From Granulicella aggregans (lineage in GTDB: Bacteria; Acidobacteriota; Terriglobia; Terriglobales; Acidobacteriaceae): a stretch of 64,000 nt of DNA. Below, piece after piece: positions 1 to 7,538 of this stretch (position 1 is the stretch's first letter; the number at the start of each line of letters is the position of its first letter). The stretch lies in contig NZ_JACHIP010000004.1 of NCBI RefSeq assembly GCF_014203275.1, forward strand, positions 682,001 through 746,000. The letters are read 5' to 3'. The notes under the pieces are model-generated. The model was not told the origin of the DNA. It did no database searches and saw nothing but the letters and a program-made list of their open reading frames with translations. The translations under genes and the position numbers were made by a program.

Positions 1-150
1 GCGCTTGAAGCGATTGACGTTCAGCAGCGGGGGGAGGACTGCGAGGGCGATGATGCAGGCGATGAAGAGGTAAAGGAGGGCGAAGCCGAAGGAGAAGAAG
101 TTGCGGCGGGGTCTTGCTGGCGCTTCGGCGGGGGTGGAGGTCTCGGGCAT
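1..150 (-). CDS. N-terminus of a membrane-anchored protein, probably AsmA-like (partial)
   Basis: Reading leftwards from an ATG at 150, 50 codons are open to the window edge. The product starts with a short Pro/Ala/Arg-rich cytoplasmic stretch (MPETSTPAEAPARPRR), then one strongly hydrophobic segment of about 25 residues, then PPLLNVNRFKR. A single N-terminal membrane anchor followed by an N-x-x-R-(F/Y)-K-type continuation is typical of AsmA/DUF-type periplasmic envelope proteins, but too little is visible to confirm this. It follows lepB in the same direction after a 240-bp gap, so it may be in the same transcription unit. Confidence 0.55.
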   Translation of the reverse strand, partial: MPETSTPAEAPARPRRNFFSFGFALLYLFIACIIALAVLPPLLNVNRFKR

Positions 151-206
151 GAAGGTACTCAAGAGGCAATTCTATTCTTTGGGGAGGTGGTGTGGGATGG
201 GAGAAC

Positions 207-236
207 GAGCAACAGCAGACCCTCCGCGTAGCGGAA
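207..236. repeat. dispersed intergenic repeat, copy A
   Basis: Related to copies at 3191-3230 and 5069-5108. The shared core reads GCAAC(GG)CAGCA-n-C-n-GA(C/T)CCTCCG followed by a variable arm and GAA. In this copy CCGC-GTA-GCGG can form a small hairpin. It lies in the gap between the gene starting at 150 and lepB. Confidence 0.5.
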
Positions 237-390
237 ACACGGTGAGGCTGTGCTTCCACGACGCGAAGCAGGACAAGGGGAAGTGTGTATTGAGCTTTGT
301 GAAGCAGAAGCGGTTCGTGTTTCGCACGAATCTCCCACCCATCGCGAACGACAGAGACGCGATGGATGAAGCACTCGGATCTGTGGTTGG

Positions 391-1221
391 CTAGCGGATG
401 ACGTGGAAGGTGCGACTCCAGCGGGTCCCGGGGAAGATGTGGGTGATGATGTGGACGATAAAGCCGAGGCGGTCGCCCACGCTGGTCTTTTCGATCTGGT
501 CGGCTGGAGTGTTGAAGGACCAGTAGACGAACATGGGGCGACCGACGATGTTCTCTTGCGGCACGAAGCCCCAGTAGCGACTGTCGAGGCTCTCGGTGCG
601 GTTGTCACCCATGGCGAAGACCTTGCCGGGTGGGACGACGAGGTCGCCATTCTCAACGTTCGTAGGCATCTCCAGCGACCAGCTTGCGGTCGCGCCTTGA
701 TCGACCGAAGCCATGAGGCTGGGGAAGTCATCACGGTATGCGTTGTAAGCATCCTGGTAGCTGCCGTTGTTGTTGGGCTTGGCTGCCTGGGGCTCGTCCT
801 GAGCCACACCGTTGAGATACAAAATGCCGTTGCGGAGGTGGATGTGGTCGCCGGGGAGACCGATGGCGCGCTTGACCAGGAAGAGATCGGGGGTCTCGGG
901 GTTGGGCTTGAGGAAGACGATGACATCGCCGCGATGTACGGGGCGGTAGTCGAGGAAGGGTGCCCAGGTGGTGCGCGGGGCGAGGGTGACGCGGTCGACG
1001 ACGACGTGGTCGCCGATGAGGAGCGTCTTCTCCATGGAGCCCGAGGGGATCTCGAAGTTCTGGAAGATGAACGTCATGACGAAGAGACCAATGGCGAGGA
1101 CGGTGCAGATGGAGGCGAGAGACTCGAGGGGAGTCTCGGTGTCTGCCTGCTCTTCCTGCGCGGGTTCCGATTCGGCTGGCAGGATGGCGTCCTTGATGGG
1201 TTGGTCGGCGGTCTTCGTCAC
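391..1221 (-). CDS. lepB: signal peptidase I
   Basis: Membrane-bound leader peptidase that cleaves signal peptides of Sec- and Tat-exported proteins on the periplasmic side. One transmembrane segment (about residues 38-55) precedes the S26 catalytic domain. The nucleophile is Ser62 in IPSGSMEKT, the general-base Lys is K117 in FLVKRAIGLPGDH, and the C-terminal box E reads MGDNRTESLDSRYWG. The start is a GTG at 1221 with GGAG eight bases upstream. It lies 89 bp downstream of a second signal peptidase gene in the same direction. 276 residues is a usual length with a modest acidic N-terminal extension. The large secretome in this window fits a need for more than one peptidase. Confidence 0.93.
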   Translation of the reverse strand: MTKTADQPIKDAILPAESEPAQEEQADTETPLESLASICTVLAIGLFVMTFIFQNFEIPSGSMEKTLLIGDHVVVDRVTLAPRTTWAPFLDYRPVHRGDVIVFLKPNPETPDLFLVKRAIGLPGDHIHLRNGILYLNGVAQDEPQAAKPNNNGSYQDAYNAYRDDFPSLMASVDQGATASWSLEMPTNVENGDLVVPPGKVFAMGDNRTESLDSRYWGFVPQENIVGRPMFVYWSFNTPADQIEKTSVGDRLGFIVHIITHIFPGTRWSRTFHVIR

Positions 1222-1310
1222 GGTGGATCTCCGATGGTGCTTAGGTAGTGTATCGCCGATGCAGGACGCTGGTCAGCGAAAGACAGCTGGTCAGCAAGTT
1301 AGCGGTAGGG

Positions 1311-2213
1311 TTACCGGACTACTCGCAGGACGCGGTTCCAGCGGGCGAAGTTGGCGATCTCGCCGAGGGTGGAGGTCTTTGCGGCCTTGACGATGGGCTG
1401 AGCGGAGACGCGGGGTGTGGGATCGGGGTCACGCGTGTCTGGCGTAGCGTCATCATCTTCGTCGGGGCGGCTGGCGGAGTTGACGGAGAAGTAGATCAGC
1501 AACGGCTTGCCGACGATTGCCGAGGCAGGGACGAATCCCCAGTAGCGGCTGTCCTCGCTGTTGTTGCGGTTGTCGCCGAGGACGAAGTAGCTATGTGGGG
1601 GGACGGTGAGTTCGCCGTGGTTGACGAGAGAGCGCATCTGGATCCACCAGGCGGAGGCGACGTCCGGGTCGGGGTTGGAGAGCCGGGGAAAGTTGTCGCG
1701 GAAGGGGTCGGCGGGGCCGGAACGGTAGACAGCATAGGGCTCAGGGAGCGGCTGGCCGTCGATGTAGACGCGATTTCCGTGGAGGTGGAGGTGGTCTCCG
1801 GGGAGGCCGATGACGCGTTTGACGAGGTGGATGGAGGGGTCGACGGGGAAGTGGAAGACGATCACGTCGCCGCGGCGGATGGGTGTGGAGGGCAGCGGGA
1901 TCGAGCCGGAGGTCGTGGGGAAGTTCTGCTTGGCTACCAGGAGGAAGTCGCCGACGAGGAGGGTCGGATCCATCGACTCCGAAGGAATGCGGAAGGGCTG
2001 GACGGTGAAGGTGATGATGAAGATGGCGATGATGATGATGTACAGCAGGGACTGGACGGCGTGGATCATGCCGTGGGACTCAGGCGAGCGGGGATTTGGC
2101 GCGGCGGACGGAACGGAGGCGGCGCTGGGTTCGGTCGAGGCGATGGAGCCGCCTGCGGGGGCTAGGACTTCAGTCGCAACGGCTGCGGACGGATTGTGAA
2201 GAACATCGCTCAT
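1311..2213 (-). CDS. lepB: signal peptidase I (second, adjacent copy)
   Basis: Second S26 leader peptidase. After an Ala/Ser/Pro-rich cytoplasmic extension of about 48 residues there is one transmembrane segment (about 52-72), then Ser80 in IPSESMDPTLL, Lys132 in HLVKRVIGLPGDH, and box E GDNRNNSEDSRYWGF. All catalytic boxes are intact, so both copies should be active. Its ATG overlaps the stop of rnc by the four bases ATGA, so it is translationally coupled to RNase III. It is clearly diverged from the neighbouring lepB outside the catalytic boxes, meaning an old duplication. The C-terminus carries a Pro/Asp-rich tail before a final basic segment. Confidence 0.93.
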   Translation of the reverse strand: MSDVLHNPSAAVATEVLAPAGGSIASTEPSAASVPSAAPNPRSPESHGMIHAVQSLLYIIIIAIFIITFTVQPFRIPSESMDPTLLVGDFLLVAKQNFPTTSGSIPLPSTPIRRGDVIVFHFPVDPSIHLVKRVIGLPGDHLHLHGNRVYIDGQPLPEPYAVYRSGPADPFRDNFPRLSNPDPDVASAWWIQMRSLVNHGELTVPPHSYFVLGDNRNNSEDSRYWGFVPASAIVGKPLLIYFSVNSASRPDEDDDATPDTRDPDPTPRVSAQPIVKAAKTSTLGEIANFARWNRVLRVVR

Positions 2214-3013
2214 GCACTGGCCACAAGCTTTTCGGATGCCGTTGCGGGGGGATTGTCTGCCAGAATGCGCAGGAAGGCGAGCCGAGCGGCCTCCTGCTGG
2301 GCGGCCTTTTTGGTCGGGCCATCGGCCTCGGCGAGGGTGGTTGCATTGCCGGCGGAGTCCTGGACGACGACCTGAATATGGAAGCGCTTTTGATGATCGG
2401 GACCGGATTCGGAGAGTAAGACGTACTCGGGCTTGCCGAGGCCGGAGGCCTGGAGGTGCTCCTGTAGGGCGGATTTGTGATCGCCGACGGCTCCGGAAAA
2501 GGTGGATGAACCGACGCCGTTGGGGGTTGCAAGGGCGAGAGTGATCTCGGGCAACGCCGGTTCAAGGATGTTCTTTTCGATGAAGGCAGCGGTGGGTTTC
2601 AAGCCCCCATCGAGATAGATCGCGGCGATGACGGCTTCGAGGGCGTTCGAGAGGATCGCGGACTTTCCGCGACCGCCGCTGCGCTCCTCGCCCCTGCCGA
2701 GGCGGAGGTGCGCGCCAAGATCGATGCGGGCAGCCATCTGGCCAAGATGCTTACGGCTGACAATGGAGGCGCGGAGCCGGGTAAGTTCGCCCTCTCGCGA
2801 CTGAGGAAAGCGGCGGTAGAGGGCTTCGGCGACGATGAGGCCGAGGATGGCGTCGCCGAGGAACTCAAGCTGCTCGTTATCAGCCTGGGTGTCGGTAAGG
2901 CTTTCGGGGTTAGTTTCGTAGGAGAGAGAGCGGTGGGTGAGGGCGCGCTCGAGGAGGGTGGGGTCGCGGAAGGTGTGCCCGAAAGGGGAGCGCGTGGATT
3001 TTCTTGGTGGCAT
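2210..3013 (-). CDS. rnc: ribonuclease III
   Basis: Double-strand-specific endoribonuclease for rRNA and mRNA processing. The signature EQLEFLGDAILGLI gives metal ligands E50 and D54; the second box is NALEAVIAAIYLDGG with E126. The residue aligned with E. coli Asp114 appears to be Asn123, a substitution I believe occurs in other bacteria but which should be checked. A double-stranded RNA-binding domain fills about residues 180-255 (ALQEHLQASGLGKPEY, then KKAAQQEAARLAFL). The ATG at 3013 is preceded by AGGGGAG. The gene is coupled to the downstream signal peptidase by an ATGA overlap; rnc next to lepB is a common bacterial arrangement. Confidence 0.93.
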   Translation of the reverse strand: MPPRKSTRSPFGHTFRDPTLLERALTHRSLSYETNPESLTDTQADNEQLEFLGDAILGLIVAEALYRRFPQSREGELTRLRASIVSRKHLGQMAARIDLGAHLRLGRGEERSGGRGKSAILSNALEAVIAAIYLDGGLKPTAAFIEKNILEPALPEITLALATPNGVGSSTFSGAVGDHKSALQEHLQASGLGKPEYVLLSESGPDHQKRFHIQVVVQDSAGNATTLAEADGPTKKAAQQEAARLAFLRILADNPPATASEKLVASA

Positions 3014-3190
3014 CGTAGCGGCTCTCCCCTTTGGTTAACTTTAGACCGAAAAGCGGGGTGTAGGGGGTAGCGAATAGGGTGTAGGCGAAGACAAGTGAAA
3101 TGCCAATGCGGGGTCTCTCCACTGCGCCGAGCGATGATGCAACTCGGCTACGGTCGAGATCAAGCTTCTTTTGTGGGGCAAGAAGCAAAA

Positions 3191-3230
3191 GCAACGGCAG
3201 CAGCAGATCCTCCGACTCCATCGAAAGACG
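3191..3230. repeat. dispersed intergenic repeat, copy B
   Basis: Second copy of the core seen at 207-236 and 5069-5108; it includes GCAACGGCAGCAGCAGATCC. Here CCTCCG and the terminal CGAGG can pair. It lies in the 237-bp gap between rnc and the TPR gene, the only thing I can identify in that gap. Confidence 0.5.
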
Positions 3231-3250
3231 AGGAGGGAGAACCTAGCGGC

Positions 3251-5017
3251 TTATTGCGGCGGGGGCGGTTTGTAGGCGTCCTTTTCAGCCTTGCCGGTGG
3301 GATCGACGGGGGTGTTGTCGTCGGTATCAGGCATGGCTTCGCGTTTCGGTGGGGCGAAGGGAGCGCGGATGCCGGCTTCAGCGGCGGCCTTGGTGTCGGG
3401 GCGGTCGTCGCGGAGATTGAGGGCGAGGTGGTACTCGGCTACGGCCTTCTTGCGGTCGGGAGTCTGTTGCATGTCGTAGAGACGTCCGAGATAGATGTGG
3501 CACCAGGCGAGGGTGCGAGGGTCGCGGGAGGTCTCTAGCGCGGCGTGGAAGTGGGTTACGGCGTCGTCAGGTTCCTGGTCGAGAAGGTTGATGCGGGCGA
3601 TGAGGTAATTGGCGCGGGCGTGGTCGCCAGTTGGACTGGCGAGAACCTTTTCGGCGATCTCACTGGCACCGTCTTTATCGCCCTTGAAGAGCTTCATCTC
3701 GGCAAGATCGAGACCGATGGGCTGGCGCGGGGCGCGGCGGACTACGTCGTGCGTGGTCTCGGGAAGGAAGGTGATCTGCTGGTCGTGGTGAGCTTCGCGG
3801 CCAATGTCCATGCCGTAGACCATCTGGCCGATGGCGTCCTTAAGGCTGGAGCCATCGCGCTGCATCTGGTTCAGAGCATCGTAAAAGTAGCCGGTGAGCA
3901 CCCAGCCCTGGCGCATGGCGAGGTCGGAGGCGCTGCGGCGAGCCGCCTCGGTCTGGCGGTCGTAGACGGCGAGTTCGCCGGTGTAGCGCTCCTGGTCAAC
4001 GCGTTCGTGGCTCTCTGGCCTGACGGGTTTGGGGAGGCCGACGTCCATGGTGTGAGCTTCGATCGCCTTGATCATGCACTCGGTGATGAGCGAGACGATG
4101 TCGGACTTGTAGTTGAAGTCGATGGGAGCGTCCTGCACTGTACGCAGCAGGGGTTGGAGGCGGTTCATCGCCGTGGCGCGGGAGTAGACGAGCGGCTCGA
4201 CCTCATAGTGAAGGTAGGTGTGGCGAATCTGCTCCATTTTGACGGTGCCTGGCGGCGTCGCCAAGGGCGAAACGACGACGGTGTAGTCATTGCCGTAGAT
4301 GCGGGCGTTGGTGGCGGCAGGGGCGAGCATGGGCTCGAGCAGGACGAGGAAACGACGGCCGTCGTAGCTGCTGGCGGGGAGCTTGAGATAGATGTTGGTG
4401 TTGAGGATGGTCCGGGTGAGGGGGTCGTGGACGAGGTCGATGAGGGCCTCGTACTCCGGGCGGTACTTGATCCAGATTGCGTGAAGGTGGACCTGCTCGG
4501 CGAAGGTGCGGAGCAGCGGAAGGATGTTGACGACCTGGGTGGAGTCGGGAGGCAGGTCGGTCTCGTCGGCTGCTGGCGCGAGTTCAGGCGGCGGGGTGAC
4601 GTAGAGCGCGAGTGAGACGTACTGGGCGAGGTTGAGGCCGGCGTCGGTGAGCTGGTGGGTGTGGACGTATTCACACAGAGCGCGGCGGGAGTCGGCAGCC
4701 TCGGGCGTGGCGATAGCGGCGGATTCGATGTCGGCGCGGACCTTAGCGCGAACAGGATCAGACTGGTCGAGACCGTCGTCATACCCGCAGAGATTGAGTG
4801 CGGATGCGAGGTAGAAGAGAGGCTCGCTGGTCTCGAGGGTGACGGCGGAGCCGCCGGCTTCGACGCTGGGACGCTTCGGGGTAGAGCGGCTCTCCTCCTG
4901 CGGCGCGGTGCCGGACTGCGAGGAGGATGAAGATGATGATTGGGCCGGGAGCTGAGCGGCAAAGGTGAGCAGGAGAGCTGCGGAGGCGAGGAGCGGAAGA
5001 TGGGGTTTTGCGGGCAC
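3251..5017 (-). CDS. secreted tetratricopeptide-repeat protein of unknown function
   Basis: The 588-residue product begins with a signal peptide ending near LPAQ (residue 26), followed by a Ser/Gln-rich linker. The large middle part (about 60-430) is not a family I can name; it has alternating helical and strand-like segments. The C-terminal part (about 440-540) contains helical repeats compatible with TPRs, for example SGDHARANYLIARINLLDQ-like and LAWCHIYLGRLYDMQ. The tail is Pro/Lys/Asp-rich. It is probably periplasmic or outer-membrane associated. It lies between the anti-sigma gene (121 bp upstream) and rnc (237 bp downstream) in the same direction, each junction carrying a copy of the dispersed repeat. 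Function unknown. Confidence 0.75.
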   Translation of the reverse strand: MPAKPHLPLLASAALLLTFAAQLPAQSSSSSSSQSGTAPQEESRSTPKRPSVEAGGSAVTLETSEPLFYLASALNLCGYDDGLDQSDPVRAKVRADIESAAIATPEAADSRRALCEYVHTHQLTDAGLNLAQYVSLALYVTPPPELAPAADETDLPPDSTQVVNILPLLRTFAEQVHLHAIWIKYRPEYEALIDLVHDPLTRTILNTNIYLKLPASSYDGRRFLVLLEPMLAPAATNARIYGNDYTVVVSPLATPPGTVKMEQIRHTYLHYEVEPLVYSRATAMNRLQPLLRTVQDAPIDFNYKSDIVSLITECMIKAIEAHTMDVGLPKPVRPESHERVDQERYTGELAVYDRQTEAARRSASDLAMRQGWVLTGYFYDALNQMQRDGSSLKDAIGQMVYGMDIGREAHHDQQITFLPETTHDVVRRAPRQPIGLDLAEMKLFKGDKDGASEIAEKVLASPTGDHARANYLIARINLLDQEPDDAVTHFHAALETSRDPRTLAWCHIYLGRLYDMQQTPDRKKAVAEYHLALNLRDDRPDTKAAAEAGIRAPFAPPKREAMPDTDDNTPVDPTGKAEKDAYKPPPPQ

Positions 5018-5068
5018 GGTTATGGGTTCTCGACTACAGAGCTAGCTTATGCAACGGCAACAACAAGT

Positions 5069-5108
5069 GCAACGGCAGCAACGGACCCTCCGCCTACGGC
5101 GAAGGATG
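5069..5108. repeat. dispersed intergenic repeat, copy C
   Basis: Third copy of the GCAACGGCAGCA-n-C-n-GACCCTCCG core, here with CGCC-TAC-GGCG as the hairpin arm. A partial extra GCAACGGCAACAACA unit precedes it (5051-5065). It lies between the TPR gene start and the anti-sigma stop. Confidence 0.5.
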
Positions 5109-5137
5109 GCAAGAGTTGTTGAGGGGATTTTGGAGGG

Positions 5138-5857
5138 CTAGGCGCGGACGGAGATGCCGTCGAAGGTCAAGATCATGTGGCCGCGGACCGGAGAGCCGAA
5201 GACGCTGGCGGGAGTAAAGACGCTGAGCATGAGCTGCTCGGCGACCTGCTTCTGGACCTCGGGGCTTTCGGGGCCGGAGAGGAACCTGTAGTCGTAGACT
5301 TGGCCGCGCGCATTGATGGCGGCATCGACGACAATGGTGGTGTCGTGATCGGCGACGATTGGACGCTCGGCTGCGGCAGAGTAAAGGAAATGAGGCGCCG
5401 TAATCGCGCTGAGCGGAACATCGTGTGCCATGACGGACTCAGGAGCAGCGACCATACCTACCAGCAACGCGATCGTGCCGACGAGGGCGATGGTTCCGGC
5501 GAATCCGGCTGAGACTTGAATGAGCAGCGGGCGAAGAGCGTTATCCCATTGAACCGAGAAGCGATCGGCCCAGGTGCGGCTTTCGCGTGCCTTCTGCTGG
5601 GAGATAGCGACGCGAAGCTTCAATCCAAGGTCGGCGGGCGGCTTCAGGGAGCGGAGGCTGGCCAGCGAGGCCTGCATCTCGCGGAGCCTCGAGAACTCCT
5701 GATCGCAGGACGGGCAGGCGCGGAGGTGAGTCGCGATGGCGTGCATCTCACGGCCGGTGACCGCACCGTCGAGATACTCCGAGAACGACGCCCGGAAGGT
5801 ATCGCACACGTGAATCTCGTCCGAGAACTGGACTTCCTGGGAAGGGTTCAGGTTCAT
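5138..5857 (-). CDS. zinc-finger anti-sigma factor
   Basis: Probable membrane-tethered regulator that binds the ECF sigma factor encoded just upstream. The N-terminal domain has the zf-HC2 pattern HLRACPSC (about residues 47-54), with C18 of HVCDTF as a further possible ligand. A transmembrane segment lies at about residues 115-140 (FAGTIALVGTIALLVGMV). The outer domain (about 165-239) resembles a TonB-C or energy-transducer-like fold: it ends in FTPASVFGSPVRGHMILTFDG. The ATG overlaps the sigma-factor stop by ATGA, so the pair is co-translated at fixed ratio, the usual sigma/anti-sigma arrangement. The inducing signal cannot be read from the sequence. Confidence 0.85.
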   Translation of the reverse strand: MNLNPSQEVQFSDEIHVCDTFRASFSEYLDGAVTGREMHAIATHLRACPSCDQEFSRLREMQASLASLRSLKPPADLGLKLRVAISQQKARESRTWADRFSVQWDNALRPLLIQVSAGFAGTIALVGTIALLVGMVAAPESVMAHDVPLSAITAPHFLYSAAAERPIVADHDTTIVVDAAINARGQVYDYRFLSGPESPEVQKQVAEQLMLSVFTPASVFGSPVRGHMILTFDGISVRA

Positions 5858-6561
5858 TGCGCCGACTCCATGTTTCTTTGATTCATCGGCAGCAGGCCCA
5901 GACTCGTTATCTGTGAGCTTCCGGCTGTGGATTCCTGGGCGAGAAGCAAGGTGCGGAGAGCGGAACGGCCGCGTGTGAGGCGTGACTTTACTGTGCCGAG
6001 GTTGACGTCGAGGATCTCGGCGATCTCTTCATACGCGAAGCCTTCAATCTCGCGAAGGACGACGACGGTGCGGAAGACCTCGGGGAGCTGGCGGAGGCAG
6101 GCTTCGACGCGGATGCGGGTCTCGTTTTGAGAGGCGTGGTCGAAGGGAGAGTCGCCCTGATCAGCCAGGGTTGAGGCCAAAGAGAAGGTCTCGCCGGACT
6201 CTTCGGACTCGGCAGGCACGTCGATCGTGACTTCCTGGCGTTTGTGGCGCGACCACCAGCGACGCTGGTTCGAGGCCTCGTGCAGCGCAATGCGGTAAAG
6301 CCAGGTACGCAGGCTGGCATCGCCATGGAAGCTGCGAATGCTGCGGAAGACCTTAATGAAAACTTCCTGGGTGATATCGGGGGCGTCGCTGGGATCGTTA
6401 AGGCTGCGGACGATGAGGGAGTAGATGGGCTGGTGATACTGGGCGATCAGCTGCGCAAAGGCCTCTTCGGAGCCGGCCTTGAGGTCGGCGACGAGGGATG
6501 CTTCCTCGGTGCGGATTCCGATTGCGCTCGCTAGATCTGCCACTGTAGTGCCCGCCTGCAT
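5854..6561 (-). CDS. ECF-type RNA polymerase sigma factor
   Basis: Alternative sigma factor of the RpoE/SigW kind. Region 2 is clear: EEAFAQLIAQYHQPIYSLI, then DITQEVFIKVFRSI and the DNA-melting segment LRTWLYRIALHEASNQRRW. An acidic linker follows (about 130-155), then region 4 with LRQLPEVFRTVVVLREIEG and the helix-turn-helix YEEIAEILDVNLGTVKSRL. 235 residues is slightly long for the family because of N- and C-terminal tails. The start ATG at 6561 has AGAGGA about eight bases upstream. The overlapping anti-sigma gene makes this a classical envelope-stress or extracytoplasmic-signal pair; such factors normally activate their own promoter. Confidence 0.93.
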   Translation of the reverse strand: MQAGTTVADLASAIGIRTEEASLVADLKAGSEEAFAQLIAQYHQPIYSLIVRSLNDPSDAPDITQEVFIKVFRSIRSFHGDASLRTWLYRIALHEASNQRRWWSRHKRQEVTIDVPAESEESGETFSLASTLADQGDSPFDHASQNETRIRVEACLRQLPEVFRTVVVLREIEGFAYEEIAEILDVNLGTVKSRLTRGRSALRTLLLAQESTAGSSQITSLGLLPMNQRNMESAQ

Positions 6562-6777
6562 GTCGGGTGTCCTCTAACTTACGGCTTCCGGGGTACGTCT
6601 GTCGAATCGAGCGAGAGACGTGCGCCGGAGGCGGCTGAAATTGGGCAAAACTTGCGATTGAACTGCGCCGCCGGCGACCGAGTGTCTCGCACCACTCTGC
6701 TTACTTAGACACCGATGGGGGCGGAATTTGTTCCCGCGCAGTCTGAGGGTGCCTCGAAAGTGACAGAGGAAGGCGGA

Positions 6778-6806
6778 TTGACGAAACGGGCGGCGTAGCT
6801 GAGAAT
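6778..6806 (+). promoter_or_regulatory. sigma-70-type promoter of the tRNA-Ala gene
   Basis: TTGACG (6778-6783), a 17-bp spacer, then GAGAAT (6801-6806), 23 bp before the mature tRNA. The -35 matches five of six consensus bases and the -10 four of six. Confidence 0.5.
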
Positions 6807-6829
6807 GATAGAAGTCCTTCCGCAAGAGT

Positions 6830-6905
6830 GGGCCTGTGGCGCAGCTGGGAGCGCGCTTCCATGGCATGGAAGAGGTCATCGGTTCGATCCCGATCAGGTC
6901 CACCA
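6830..6905 (+). tRNA. tRNA-Ala (anticodon GGC)
   Basis: A 76-base cloverleaf. The acceptor stem GGGCCTG pairs with CAGGTCC and includes the G3-U70 wobble that is the identity element of alanine tRNA. Anticodon stem CTTCC/GGAAG with loop ATGGCAT gives anticodon GGC (reads GCC and GCU). The T arm is ATCGG-TTCGATC-CCGAT. Discriminator A at 6902 and an encoded CCA at 6903-6905. It appears to be the integration target of the adjacent island. Confidence 0.96.
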
Positions 6906-6911
6906 ATTATT
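6861..6911 (+). repeat. attL-like site: 3' half of tRNA-Ala
   Basis: From the anticodon loop to six bases beyond the CCA this segment matches 53677-53727 at 45 of 51 positions without gaps. A repeat beginning in the anticodon loop and running through the tRNA 3' end is the usual crossover segment of tRNA-directed tyrosine integrases. Confidence 0.75.
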
Positions 6912-6912
6912 T

Positions 6913-7318
6913 CTAGCATTCAGAACACCTCCTCTCCGCGACCTTGTCGCAAATTCCAAAACCTTCCCTGATAAAAGACTTCGGTTTTGTCCGGTCGGAA
7001 GCCAGAAGCGGCTCCTCGGCCGAAACCGTCACCTTCACGATGCCGGTTGATGCCGGTTGCTTTGCCTTGGTCGACTTCACCTGCGTGTGGATTGAAATGA
7101 CCGTCGCCCGCACGCTCTCTGGGACCTCCTACATATACACATCGGTTGTCGTTCCTGGTCGGGAGTGCCGGAGAATATCCTGCACATCCTTTACTTACTG
7201 TGACCATTTTCTGAGCCAGCGTCGCGATGGTGCGCCGGATGATCTAGAAGGTCAGCTTCGGAAGCCCGACCTCATTGGCGCACTGGTGTAGAACGTGCGG
7301 CGCTAGCTGCTCGAATTC
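6913..7318 (-). pseudogene. decayed C-terminal part of a tyrosine recombinase (integrase)
   Basis: Conceptual translation of the minus strand gives, in order, NEVGLPKLTF, a TAG (7244-7246) where Gln is expected, IIRRTIATLAQK, then a frameshift near 7190-7210, then VKDVQDILRHSRPGTTTDVYM, another TAG (7129-7131) and EVPESVRATV. These blocks match the catalytic C-terminus of phage-type integrases: the conserved Arg in RRT, the His in LRHS and the nucleophile Tyr in DVYM. Two in-frame stops and at least one frameshift show that it is dead. The upstream catalytic and core-binding domains cannot be recognised beyond about 7318. The remnant lies just 8 bp from the tRNA-Ala 3' end, as expected for an island integrase. 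Confidence 0.78.
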
Positions 7319-7538
7319 ATGAAGCCGCTACGGGAGCGCCGAGGCATCGAGTGGAACGGAAGCAGTCGAACAGTATCGTGTACGTCGGCCGGATGTCACG
7401 CCCATGGACCTGCAGATGCAGCCTGGCAAAACGCGACATTCCAGGCAGGCAAATTGCAACATGAAACCACCGGTTGTGCTCAAGACGAACTGCTGCCGCG
7501 TGGAAAGGATGCCGGGCATGGCCTCTTCCGGAAAGAGC

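Noticed and set aside
403-1248. Long plus-strand open frame opposite lepB, with similar ones at 1248-2165 and 3545-4615
   Set aside because: They are antisense to genes with clear catalytic motifs, are rich in Gly, Val, Asp and Glu as expected from complementing GC-rich codons, and have no domain or ribosome-site support.
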